Origin: Cylindrodendrum hubeiense
Taxonomy: Eukaryota > Ascomycota > Sordariomycetes > Hypocreales > Nectriaceae
Direction: 5' to 3'
DNA length: 64,000 bases
NCBI GenBank assembly: GCA_014621425.1
Contig: JAANBB010000152.1
Coordinates: forward strand, 17,655 to 81,654
Below the pieces are notes generated by a model. It saw only the letters and a program-made list of their open reading frames with translations. It was not told the origin of the DNA and did no database searches. Each line of letters opens with the position of its first letter. Position 1 is the stretch's first letter. The translations under genes and the position numbers were made by a program. Below, one piece after another: positions 36,590-50,055 of the stretch.

Positions 36590-38936
36590 GTGGCCTATGG
36601 AGGGAAGGGGTGGAAGGGCAGGGATGAAGAATGCTGGTTGCAGAGACAATTTGACAGATTGGGATCAAGTCAACGGCGGCGTCCGTATGGCGCGTGGGGG
36701 CAAGTGTATTGATTGGACTGAACAAACATCGGCAGGACATGGCAACTGGCGCGATTGAGGCGAATGGGACGAGACGAGACGGGAGGACAGTCTTGCCCGG
36801 AGGAGAAGCTCCTCGACGAATTGCAATAGCTGGCCGCGTCAAGCTGAATGGCATATTGTCGGGGCCCCATTGCCAAGGGAGCAGGTACGCATGTCGGATT
36901 TGGTCTTTGCGTGTGTGGTTGTACTATTACGTATAGATGCCTTTTGTTTTCTTCGGATTCGTCTTGTTTGAAACTTGTGTGCTTATGATTCCGAGGAAAA
37001 GGTGTTGAGTAGTAATATCTGTCTTGATTTTGTATTTTCTTGAGGACGGTTTAGTTTCAGTTTCAGTTCCAGTTCCAGTTCCAGTTCAAGCTCAAGTTCA
37101 AGTTCCAGCTCCCGGCCCGGTCCACAACAACAACGACAATTTGTCTGGCGGATATGTCCGAGTGCTATCTATGTGGTTGCGGTGCCCAGGGCGATTAATG
37201 CCGGTAGTTGGCTGGTTCTTTATTTGGTGGCAGTAAGTGTGATGGTGGGGAAGGTAACGACTGGCCCAGCCTGTTTGTTTTGGGTCTCGGCATTAGGTTG
37301 ATGCATCTGCTGCATGACATACATGACAGAAATGCATGAGGGGAGTGAGTGGGTGTATAAGTGTGTCTGTGTGTGTCTATGTGTGCGAGATACGGAGAGC
37401 AAACACGGGGCAATGGGGGTTGCGCATCCAGAGTTCGGGCATATTCCGGAGAAGCCCGGACCAGCGGGGGTGGTGGGCGACGAGTTGAAAGACGGCGCTA
37501 GGTACGGAAACCCGGCCCTGTTGCGGCTACGAGAAGGGGCCGGCCGGCGGAGTGCAAGATTGGAAGCATCGCATCAACGGAATCGATGAGGCGCCGGGGC
37601 TACCTTGACTTGGCACTGGGGGTCGGCACGTTGGCGGTCTCCCGGAGAGAACTAACTGTTAGCACACCAAAGGGACGTACATAGGTAGTCAAGATGCAAA
37701 TGGGATGGTCATCTGCATTTGCATTTCCGGGGGGGGGATGTAAGTAGCTCGTTGTTAAGTCATTATAAGATGGAGATTAAAGGGGATTACAATCGCCGGG
37801 TTCATTGTGGTGCCTTTCATCTTGGCAACACGCAGGCACATGTTTGGTGCCGTGGGCCGACGGCAGGCAAGCAGCGCCAGCCTTGGGACTCTGGGGTGTG
37901 CATGGAAAAGCAAGCAGTCAGCAGCCCGCAGTCAGCAGGACTCTCCCCTTCCTCAGTGTGTCTTGGGGTACGGGTCTAATTGGCCACCAAGCCCTTCATT
38001 CTGTCAAATCACTGGCCGAAGCGACCCGCTCCCCCAGAGACCCTGAGGAAGGGGAGAACGCTGGCCGCATGCCGCACCTAGGTACCTACCTTGGTAGGTG
38101 TCCTGGCGACTGCCCCAGCCTGTTCGTACCTCGGCCCAAGGCTGAGCTGGGGCGGGGCGGTGACGTCTCGGGACACGGACGCGGAGAGGGACCATCCCCA
38201 TATTGTCCCCAGTGCCCGCTATCGCCGGGGCCCGGTGTCTCCACGGGCATCCATGCAAGCCCATGTGGGCAATGCGAGGAGGGAAGGAGAGGAGGGAAAG
38301 AGAGCAGGGAAGAAGGAAAGAAGGGCAGTAGGAGAAGGGCAAGGGGGGGAAGGACACGCAAAGAAGTACTTGCCTAGGTACCTATAGAAGCACAATGTTA
38401 ATTCCGTACCAAGCATCCGGTGCATAGATGGGTAGGTTGGTAATTCCTGTCTCAGGGACTATGGGGCTCTGCGTTCTATCGTAGTCATGATGAATGTGAA
38501 TGGATGAGCCGAGCCGTCCCCAACCCCGGCCAACCAACTGTGGGCTTCCCCCGCCAAACGATTCACCATGGTCTCCATCGTACCTTCTGTGGCCCCATTC
38601 CCGACCTTGCTTGCCTCCTTCTCCAAGTGCCACCCACCTACCTACCCACCTACCCACCTCCTTTACCTAGGTATCCGTAGCTTCTACCGGCCTTAGCAGT
38701 TGCTCCAGCTCCAGCTCCACCAGCTCCGCCATCCTTCCCGTCGTCGAGCCGAGGCCTACGTGATAGTCCACGGCTTTTCCACCCCACCAACGCCTCGCTC
38801 CCTCTCTCGTCTTCCTCGAGCAGGGTACTTTAAAGACGACCGTTGCCGCTGTGCCGCCGTCCGCTGCCATTGACCAGAGCTTCCTCGCGTCTTTCGACCC
38901 TCCTTCCGAGCCCTCGCACCTCGCTCTGCGCCGGCC
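36590..38936. other. 2.3 kb gene-free, repeat-rich stretch
   Basis: Contains a hexamer array (37053-37110), GTGTGT-type microsatellite sequence (about 37355-37387), and several TACCTAGGTA/ACCTACC words at 38076-38100, 38372-38386 and 38634-38672. The right end should hold the carnitine acetyltransferase promoter. Open frames are low-complexity and overlap on both strands; none is supported. Confidence 0.45.
37053..37110 (+). repeat. Degenerate hexamer array AGTTCC/AGTTTC
   Basis: About nine and a half head-to-tail hexamers. Copies read AGTTTC twice, AGTTCC three times, then AGTTCA, AGCTCA, AGTTCA and AGTTCC. It lies about 460 bases downstream of the Rsc8-like stop codon. Confidence 0.85.
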
Positions 38937-41336
38937 ATGTTGACTTTAGCCCGCTCATCCGCTCTGAGGAACAGCTTCCGTCACATCAACGCAACGCGTA
39001 CAGTCAGTGTCTCCCCCTCCTCTCTCTCTCTCTCTATCTTTCTCCCTCCCTCCCTCCCACTCCATCTATCGCTCTTCATCCGTGTTTTTATCTTTGCGCG
39101 CCTGTGGGTGCTTCCTCGCAACCACCACCATCACATAGCACCGGGCAACCGGGCATTTGGTGACGGGTCGTGGTGGTGTGGGTGCCCGACGGCGGCGCAG
39201 GGACATCTCGAGCTACCCATCTCGGTATCTCTGGCCCGCGGTTACTACTATTACCCACTACTCGGCCCCATTTATTCACCACAGCATCCATCATCCTGCT
39301 CTTTCTCGATACTGACTTCATCTCAGGCGCAGACTCTCATCATGGCCCCAACCAAGCGCGCTAGCAGCTCCATCCCTAAGGGTACGCTCCAGCTCCCAAT
39401 TCACATGTGACAGATGCCCTCTAGGGTTGTCACACGACTACCATCACTACCGCTGACACAGATTCGTCCCAGGTTATGCCGAGGACAACTCAAAGGGCCC
39501 CATGCTGAGGTTCCAGGACTCGTTGCCAAAGCTACCCGTGCCCTCCCTCGATGAGACCGCCAAGCGCTATCTCAAGAGCCTACACCCTCTTCTCTCTCCC
39601 GCCGAGTACGAGGCCAGCGAGAAGGCCGTCCAAGAATTTATCCGTCCTGGCGGCGTCGGCTCCAAGCTCCAGGAGAAGCTCACTGCCCGCCGCGAGGAGA
39701 CCAACACCAAGAACTGGATCTACGAGTGGTGGAATGAGGCTGCCTACTTGGCCTATCGCGATCCTGTCGTTCCCTACGTCAGCTACTTCTACTCGCACCG
39801 AGATGATCGCCGCCGTCGGGACCCCGCCAAGCGTGCCGCCGCCATCACCACCTCGGCCCTTGAGTTCAAAAAGCTGGTTGACGCCGGAACCCTTGAGCCC
39901 GAATACATGAAAAAGCTCCCGATCTGCATGGACAGCTACAAGTGGATGTTCAATGCCTCTCGCGTCGCCGCCAAGCCCGCCGATTACCCCGTCAAATTCT
40001 CCCCCGACGAGCACAAACACATCATTGTCATCCGCAAAAACCAGTTTTTCAAGATTCAGCATGAAATCGATGGAAAGCAGCTCAACACCTCGGAGCTGGA
40101 GCAGCAGTTCAAACGCGTGTACGAAGCTGCCCACCGCGTTCCAGCCGTGGGCGCCTTGACTTCGGAGAATCGCGACATCTGGACCGATGCCCGCGAGATC
40201 TTGCTGCAGGCCAGCCCTAATAACAAGGCTGCACTCGAAGCTATTGAGGCAGCCTCATTCGTTGTGTGCCTGGACGATGCTGCCCCCGTCACTCTTGAGG
40301 AGCGTGCTCACCAGTACTGGCACGGCGACGGTGCCAACAGATGGTATGACAAGCCGCTGCAGTTCATTGTCAACGACAATGGCACCTCTGGATTCATGGG
40401 TGAGCACTCCATGATGGATGGAACCCCTACCCACCGCCTGAATGACTACGTCAACGATCTCATCTTCGGAAACAAACTCGATTTTTCTAACCCCAGCATC
40501 CGCTCCAATCTCCCCGAACCCCAACTGGTCAAGTTTGACATCGACCAGAAGGTCCAGGCTGAGATTGACCGTGCCACCAAGGACTTCAATGATGTCATCT
40601 CCCAGCACCAGCTTGCCGTTCAGGGTTATCAAGCCTACGGCAAAGGTCTTATCAAGAAATTCAAGTGTTCCCCCGATGCCTACGTCCAGATGGTCATTCA
40701 GCTGGCCTATTTCAAGATGTACGGCAAGAACCGTCCCACATATGAATCTGCTGCCACTCGACGCTTTCAGCTAGGCCGCACCGAGACGTGCCGAACCGTA
40801 TCTGACGAGTCGGTGGCCTGGTGTCAGTCTATGGCGGATGGCTCATCGGACGAGAAGACACGTGTCGATCTCTTCCGAAAAGCCATCAACGGCCACCTCG
40901 AGTACATTACGGCTGCCTCCGATGGCAAAGGCGTCGATAGACATCTCTTCGGTCTGAAAAGGCTCCTCGAACCAGGCCAGGATGTCCCCGCCATCTATAA
41001 GGACCCTGCCTTCGCCTACTCTGCTTCTTGGCACTTGTCCACTTCTCAGCTGAGCTCCGAGTTCTTCAATGGCTACGGCTGGAGCCAAGTCATCGATGCC
41101 GGATTTGGCATTGCCTACATGATCAACGAGAACAGGTAAGAACTTGAACCCCAATTCTTCCACCCAGATCCCGGTATTTTGTGAGCATGATACTAACTGA
41201 CTTGGATAGCCTTAACTTCAACATTGTTTCCAAGGGCTTGGGAAGCGACCGGATGAGCCACTACTTGAACGAAGCCGCCAATGAGATGCGCGACCTACTC
41301 ACTCCCACCCTTGAGCCGCCCAAGGCTAAGCTATAG
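38937..41336 (+). CDS. Carnitine O-acetyltransferase, probably dual mitochondrial/peroxisomal
   Basis: Moves acetyl groups between CoA and carnitine for export from peroxisomes and use in mitochondria. Exons 38937-39002, 39327-39381, 39473-41135 and 41210-41336 give 636 residues. Exon 1 encodes a basic presequence (MLTLARSSALRNSFRHINATRT). A second in-frame ATG in exon 2 at 39342 (MAPTKRASSS) would give a shorter form. The choline/carnitine acyltransferase core has LPKLPVPSLDETAKRYL, CMDSYKWMFNASR, the catalytic region GFMGEHSMMDGTPTHRLNDY with its His, and HLSTSQLSSEFFNGYGW. The C-terminus ends in Ala-Lys-Leu, a PTS1-type peroxisomal signal. Together these suggest dual targeting as in characterised fungal homologues. 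Intron 1 is long (324 bases) and pyrimidine-rich. Confidence 0.95.
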
Positions 41337-41723
41337 AGTTATGGATCCATTGATTTACGTAGACAGAAGGTTAGCGCTATTCAAAGTCGATGTGCGCAAA
41401 AGGAGTTATTCTAGAGACGCCATTTGGAATGTTGGGGACTGTCTTTTTTTACATCTACTTGCCTGCATGTATTCTAGCGCCATTACATGTTACACATTTT
41501 TCTCGTGTTTAGCCGAGATAAAGGCAAACAAGAAAAGGATAGGGGACTAGGAGAGGACAGGTAGAGGCCAAGACTTAGCCGCACTTGCACCCAAAAAAAA
41601 ACAGACACGCTGCTTGTCATTGTCAGTGTTGCCACTCGAATCCTAAGTGTACATGATAAAAGCGAGTCTCGCGATATCCTAGTCCTACAGGCCAAATATC
41701 CAAGTACGGTTCCAGCAACGCCA

Positions 41724-43554
41724 TTAGCCAGAATGAGCCACAATCTCGTTGACCAGGTCATCCTTATCCTCGTCATAGTAGGAACAAATCTGCGACGGCA
41801 ACGGCACCTCCTTGTAGTCTTCGTCAGGGCCGGAGATGACATTGAGATTGATGCCAGTAGACTTGCTCGAAAAGATCTTGGTACCGGTGCTCTCCTTGCT
41901 AAAGTAGATCTGAGCGCCGTCGATCTGATCCATCATGACAGTTGGGATGGTGCCGAGGACCTGAAGAGCGAAGTTCTGGGCCTTGACCACGTCCACGGTC
42001 GAGACCAAAGAATCGACGATAAGGGATAATCGAGTTGAGTTCTCAACCATAACCTGGTTTGCTTTGCCCTTGACAATGACAGTGGTGTTGTTGCATCGGC
42101 TGATGAGAACCGATTGAGTCAGAGACGCCTCAATCTCTATCGGCTGAGCCTCCTTGTCATAGTTTTCCTAAGCAACTGGTCAACAACCGTACTCAAATAA
42201 TGACGTAGGGGGTTATCTTACAATTGTCCATTTGTTGCCTTCAAGCTCCTTCTTGGACGGCTTCTTAACTCGCATGCTCTCCGGTTTAGGTTTCTTGCCT
42301 GGTGCTGGGCTCTTGCCGCGAGGCGAGCTATCGCGGTCTGAGACAGTCGAGCTTGCGCGGAGAGATGGGTTCTTGTGCGTCATCTCGGACTTTTCCACTT
42401 TTCGGAGGCCTTTTGTAACGGACTCGCCCTTATTCAATTCGGAGAAGACGGCTCCAATGCCGCCCGGTACCGCAGCGGGGGCCGGGGTGGCCTTGATCTC
42501 CAGAACCGGTGGCGGGCCAGGGGGAGGCGGAGGCGGCGGAGGCGGCGGGCCTCCAGCTGAGGGGGCAGGGGCAGCGGGTGGGCTAGAACCAGCAGTGAGG
42601 GACTTAGCGACTTCTTGGGCCGAGCTGCCCTTGGGGTTCCAGGTGATGCCGCTGGGGAAGTATTGCTTGACGTAATCGGCCAGGTCGCGGAAAAGCTGGT
42701 AGAACGCCTGAACCCACTCAATCTGCTTGGCATCCCTGTGTAGTCCGTCAGTAATAGCAACTCTAGCTAATCTGGAGACACGTACTTGTCCTTCTGTTCC
42801 TTGAGAACCCTATTTCCAAAAAATTGGGCCGACCCAAGACACTCCTCGACATGTTTATAGGGGCGGCTATCGACAGTGACCCATGCCAAAACCATAATAC
42901 CATCGGCGACGGTACTGAGTTGTGTATACATGGGGTCAGGGCGGTTCTTGTCCTTCAGGTCGGTAACCGCCATCAGGGCCTCGTTGATGGGCTTGAGGAG
43001 TTCCTGATATGCAGCCATGTCGGGGCCAGAGAGGTCGGGCTTCTTGGCTTTAGTCGAGATGAGGAGGAACTTGCGTTGTTCTTGGAGTCCCTTGTGGACC
43101 AATGTGGCCTGGTTGATGTCGTTAGTTGCCAGAGGAAATAGTTCACCATAGTACTCCGGAGGGACAAACCTGTTCGGCGACGAGGCCACCAAGATCGTTA
43201 CTGAGCTTTACATATTTTTCGACGGCAGAGTTGAGAAAGTTGTCGAATTCCTCTATGGATTCGGGAAGAGGTTCTGCGATGGGCTTGGCAGGCGCAGGCG
43301 CAGCGGGAGGCGTGGAGAGGACGGTGGCCGCGGGGGGGGGAAGAGATTGGAGGGTTCAAGGCAGGGGCATCCTTGGGACCGTCGGTAGAGGAGGCAATAT
43401 CCTCGAGTCGGGATGTTGCGGCTTCAAGGCTAGACAGGAGGTTAGCACTCAGGACAAGCTGCCTGCATTGGCGGACAGGGCCACCAGGGAGGGGGGGGGA
43501 GCTGTACCGCTTGATGAGCGTAGTCAAGTTGTGCATGTGGTTCGTAGCCGCCAT
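41724..43554 (-). CDS. Adenylyl cyclase-associated protein (CAP/Srv2), apparent frameshift
   Basis: Recycles cofilin-bound actin monomers and links cyclase/Ras signalling to actin. Exons 43554-43508, 43429-43170, 43108-42786, 42735-42222 and 42167-41724 give 528 residues only if one base of a nine-base C run (43332-43340) in exon 2 is ignored. The N-terminal region has HNLTTLIKR joined to LEAATSRLEDIASS, then SIEEFDNFLNSAVEKYVKLS and FLLISTKAKKPD. The helical-folded domain follows. A polyproline tract GGPPPPPPPPPGPPP is the profilin/SH3 site. The WH2-like basic region has LRASSTVSDRDSSPRGKSP. The C-terminal CARP beta-domain includes VDSLVSTVDVVKAQNFALQV and ends DEDKDDLVNEIVAHSG. Everything else is intact, so a sequencing error or recent slip is likelier than a true pseudogene. 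Confidence 0.9.
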
Positions 43555-45058
43555 GGTGAAGAGACTGTGCTATCCGAGCTAAACGCTATGGGTGGTGGTG
43601 AAGAAAGGCCAGATGGGAGGTCGGGATGGGCCGACGAGGAAGGTCTCGCAGGGGCGCGGGACAGAGAACAGGAGGAGGAGCTGAAGGGGCGATGCGTCCG
43701 GCACTGGAAAAGCGCTACCTCAGTGTCGCAGAGAGTTGTGTCGCAGGGAGCTGCGTCGCAGGTATATATATCGCGGGATGCTACCGTCGAGTGGAGGAGC
43801 CCGGGATTGCGTGGGTGCCTTGGGATACAGGTGAGTTGAGGAGATGACGGTGTTGGAGACGGATAATTGTCAGGAGGCACAGGTAGGCAGGTACCTACCT
43901 AGATAGCTGCCTTGCAGGTAAGGTGGTGGTGGTGCTAGTGCTGGATCACTAGGAGGCACTGCACCTCCGTAGCCCCTGACCCAAGCCGCCAGCTTGCAGC
44001 TTACGCCCGGGGCTTCAGCGTCCGAACGCCGGCCCTGAGCCAGGAGCCGACCGCCCAGCACTTACGTAACTTGGCATCAATGTTACCCTGGAGTTTTCGT
44101 CGTCGAACAGCCAACTTTTGGAGTACGGTTTGGGTCGACAGTTGGTCGATTTTCTAACCCGCATGCTCGGTTTTGCATCTACATGGATAATCTGGCTATG
44201 ATAAACTGTCTATCTCTTAAGTAGGCGCAGGCTCGAAATCTGGCGTCTGCGTCTTTACATTCTACCTTGCGTAGTTTTGTTTGGTGTTATGCCTGCAGCC
44301 TGGCACACGTGGCTCGACCACCTTTTGAACATCATCGATGCCTGCGAGATGTACCCATAAGGTGAAGAACTCCGAGATAGGAGAAATATAGACCAGTAGA
44401 TGAATAAGATGACACCCTAAAAGTGTCAATAGCTCTGGAGTCAACATTCACGCCATGAGACCGAAAGCCTCTCTGATGAGTTTGTTCGTCGAGGCACAGT
44501 CCACTTGGACAAGGTCGAGAGCACCCACCCATGCTGGCATGCAGCCCCCTGAAAGAGCCGCCAACTCCCGGCATAGAGAGCTGCTACCCACCTCAAAATT
44601 TCGACGGCTTGGTACCCTGCAGGTACCCACAGGGCTAGCTTTAGGTACCTTGAATAGGAATAGACAAGGGTCGATACCTGGGATCCTGCAGATGGTACTG
44701 GTGGGAAACTGATAAGTCGACTGTCAGATAGTGCAGCGTAGTCCCACCCAACCTCAGCCCAACTCGAGACACCGCCCAGCAACAATGAGACCAGCCGTTT
44801 TCTTCGACATTCATAACTGTCTTGCTCGCCTTGGTACCGCAAGGTACAAAACGATGATACCGCTTCCATTTCCCATCTGTGGGTAGATTCAATTCAGGAC
44901 ACCCGCCCACCAAACCTCCACTTAACTCCCCTCCTCGCCCTTTTCAGTGCCCATCTCCAGGCCAGGGGTAGATGAGCTGAGTGAGGCCCAGAGTCTTCGC
45001 GGTTGACTCACAGCGCCTGCCCTCCAGCCTTCGCCATACCGTGACCCTGCACGTCGGT
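43555..45058. other. Intergenic between divergent CAP and Mak32-like genes
   Basis: 1.5 kb with several TACC/GGTA palindromic words (43881-43902, 44611-44650, 44831-44846). It should hold both promoters. No coding frame with recognisable features or RNA gene is seen; the frames near 44262-44869 are unsupported on either strand. Confidence 0.5.
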
Positions 45059-46649
45059 ATGGAGGCCACCAGTGATCGACAGCAGGATCCGATCCAAGAT
45101 GAAGATCAGGATCAAAATCCAGGCCTCGAGGTCCCAGAAGTCTCAGAGGTCCCGGAAATCCCAGAGGCCCCAGAAGTCGCAGCTCACCAGCAATCGCAGC
45201 CGCTGGACGAAGAACAGCGGCTGTTGGAACCGAAGCAACAACAACTGCAACTAGAACCACAACAACAACAACAACCAACACAACCACAGCACGCCTCCCC
45301 CAAGGAGCAGCATCACAGTACCCAGGCGCTGAAAGATGTCGCCATTGACTTTGTTACCCTGGGAATGTTCATCATCGGTTAGCACACCCACGGGCTCTGG
45401 CAGCGTCTGCTGCTTGAGCCGGCTTACTCCAACCCCATCTCATTCTCATCTCACTCATGACCGGCATCGGTGGAGCAATTGCTGACATGTTATGACCTTG
45501 ATCCCTAAAGACGACATCGACTTCATCCCTCCGACACCCCCCGTCAAGAACATTCTCGGCGGCGCCGGCGCCTATTCTGCTCTTGGAGCCCGTCTCTTCT
45601 CCCCGCCACCCATCTCCTCTTCCGTCGGCTGGATCGTGGACCAGGGTTCCGACTTTCCGCCTGCTCTCTCTACCCTTATTGACTCCTGGTCGACCTCGGC
45701 TCTCTTCCGGCACGACGGCCTTCGTCTCACCACCCGCGGCTGGAACGGCTATGAGGGCCTTGCCGAAAAGCGCGCCTTCAAGTATCTCACCCCCAAGAAG
45801 CGTCTCACAGCCGACGATCTCACCGCGACACTGCTTCAGTCGCGTTCCTTCCATCTCATCTGCTCCCCCACGCGCTGCAGGGAGCTCGTCTCTGATATCA
45901 CAAAGCTCCGCAAAAGGGCCATACCTCCAGAAGCGTATTCCAAACCCATATTCATCTGGGAGCCCGTTCCGGACCTGTGTACCCCGGATGAGCTGCTCAA
46001 CTGCACAAACACACTGCCGCTTGTCGACATCTGCAGCCCCAACCATGCCGAACTAGCGGGCTTCATGGGCGACGACGGGCTCGATCCTGATACTGGTGAG
46101 ATTTCCACCGTGGCTGTTGAGCGTGCTTGCGAGCAACTCCTGGCCAGCATGCCCCTCCAGTCCTTTACCCTCGTTGTCCGTGCCGGCGACAAGGGCTGCT
46201 ACATTGCAAAGAACGGTGGGAGGAAGCGGCAGCGCGATCCCATCTCCACAACCAAGCGCCGCAAGAAGGATTATGTCCGGGGTGGCCTGCAGCCTGACAC
46301 GGACATGGAGGCCCTCTTTGCTGGCCTTCTCCAGGACGCCGGAGGCTTTGTTGCTCGCGAAGAGATTGAGGTCGATCCCGGCGTTGAGCGATGGATCCCG
46401 GCCTACCACAAAGGCCCATCTAAGGTGGTTGATCCCACCGGCGGCGGCAACACTTTTCTAGGTGGTCTTGGAGTTGCCCTTGCCCGAGGCGAGAATGTCG
46501 AGGACGCTGCTATATGGGGTACGATAGCGGCTAGCTTTGCCATTGAACAGGTTGGCGTTCCTGTGCTTGGCAGGGACATGGACGGGCAAGAGACTTGGAA
46601 TGGGCAGAGCGTTGAGGCTCGATTACGCGAGTTCAAGCAACGTCTATAA
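45059..46649 (+). CDS. PfkB-fold protein, Mak32-like, with altered catalytic motif
   Basis: Ribokinase-fold protein of the fungal Mak32 group; yeast Mak32 is linked to maintenance of the killer dsRNA, and its activity is unknown. Exons 45059-45377 and 45511-46649 give 485 residues. The first ~95 residues are acidic then Gln-rich (KQQQLQLEPQQQQQPTQPQ). The fold starts at FVTLGMFIIDDIDFIPPTPP across the intron, with NILGGAGAYSALGARLF. A basic nuclear-signal-like insert, KRRKKDYVRG, occurs mid-protein. The usual GAGD active-site motif of PfkB kinases is replaced by VDPTGGGNTFLGG, putting Asn420 where the catalytic Asp is expected. This matches my memory of Mak32, so kinase activity is doubtful. 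Shares a 1.5 kb divergent region with CAP. Confidence 0.82.
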
Positions 46650-46878
46650 GTACCTAGCAACGGAACTGCTTTTTCCACTCCTGGCACTGCGTGCTACGGT
46701 AGAGCAGCAACTCAAGACTCGTCTGTCCCCCACATTCGATTTCTGCAAGTCCCTATCCGTGACCCTTCCCAGCATCCAAATGGCATAGGCACGGCCCATG
46801 CTCCCGCACATACGTGATTAACCTGACCGACCCTCCCCGCCGACGCCAAACGAAGTTCGTATCATCATCGTTCTCATT

Positions 46879-49695
<2,817 letters not shown>

Positions 49696-50055
49696 GTTGG
49701 CTGTTGAGCTGCGATGCCGTGACTCTCACCGATAGTGTAAGTAAAAGATGGAGGGCGGGGGTGAAGGTGAGAGCCTGCTGGTGTCTGGAAATTGGCGCCG
49801 CGTTCCTCCAACGCGTCTTTTCGCGTAAAGTGGGTGATTGGGGCTGGGCACATGGCGACTGTGGCTGAGCATCAAAGCTCCTGTGGCTGCAGAGGGGAAG
49901 CTCCACGCTCCACGCTACGTACCTAGGTACTTACAGTACAGCGACCGGATCCGGAGCTTTCGACAACTCTCTCCCTTCCACGGCTGCCTCACTCTCATGC
50001 TCGTTGCGCACCACACAATCAGTTCTTCTCTACGTCTGCCGCTTTAGCTTGAACC
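49696..50055. promoter_or_regulatory. Divergent promoter, MCM3 / EXO70
   Basis: 360 bases between the two starts. It contains ACGCGT at 49811-49816 with an overlapping TTTTCGCG at 49818-49825, then a TACCTAGGTA word at 49920-49929. The first pair is described separately. Confidence 0.6.
49811..49825 (-). promoter_or_regulatory. MCB plus SCB-like cell-cycle box upstream of MCM3
   Basis: ACGCGT (49811-49816) followed by TTTTCGCG, whose reverse complement CGCGAAAA matches the SCB core. They lie about 115-130 bases upstream of the MCM3 start. MCM genes in yeasts are cell-cycle regulated, and such boxes recruit MBF/SBF in G1/S genes. Assignment to MCM3 rather than EXO70 is inferred from distance and function. 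Confidence 0.5.

Noticed and set aside
43300..43345. A mini-intron explaining the CAP frame change
   Set aside because: The only GT...AG options here are under 40 bases and would delete expected sequence; a one-base homopolymer slip is simpler.
45372..46046. 224-codon minus-strand frame
   Set aside because: Antisense to the PfkB fold of the Mak32-like gene.
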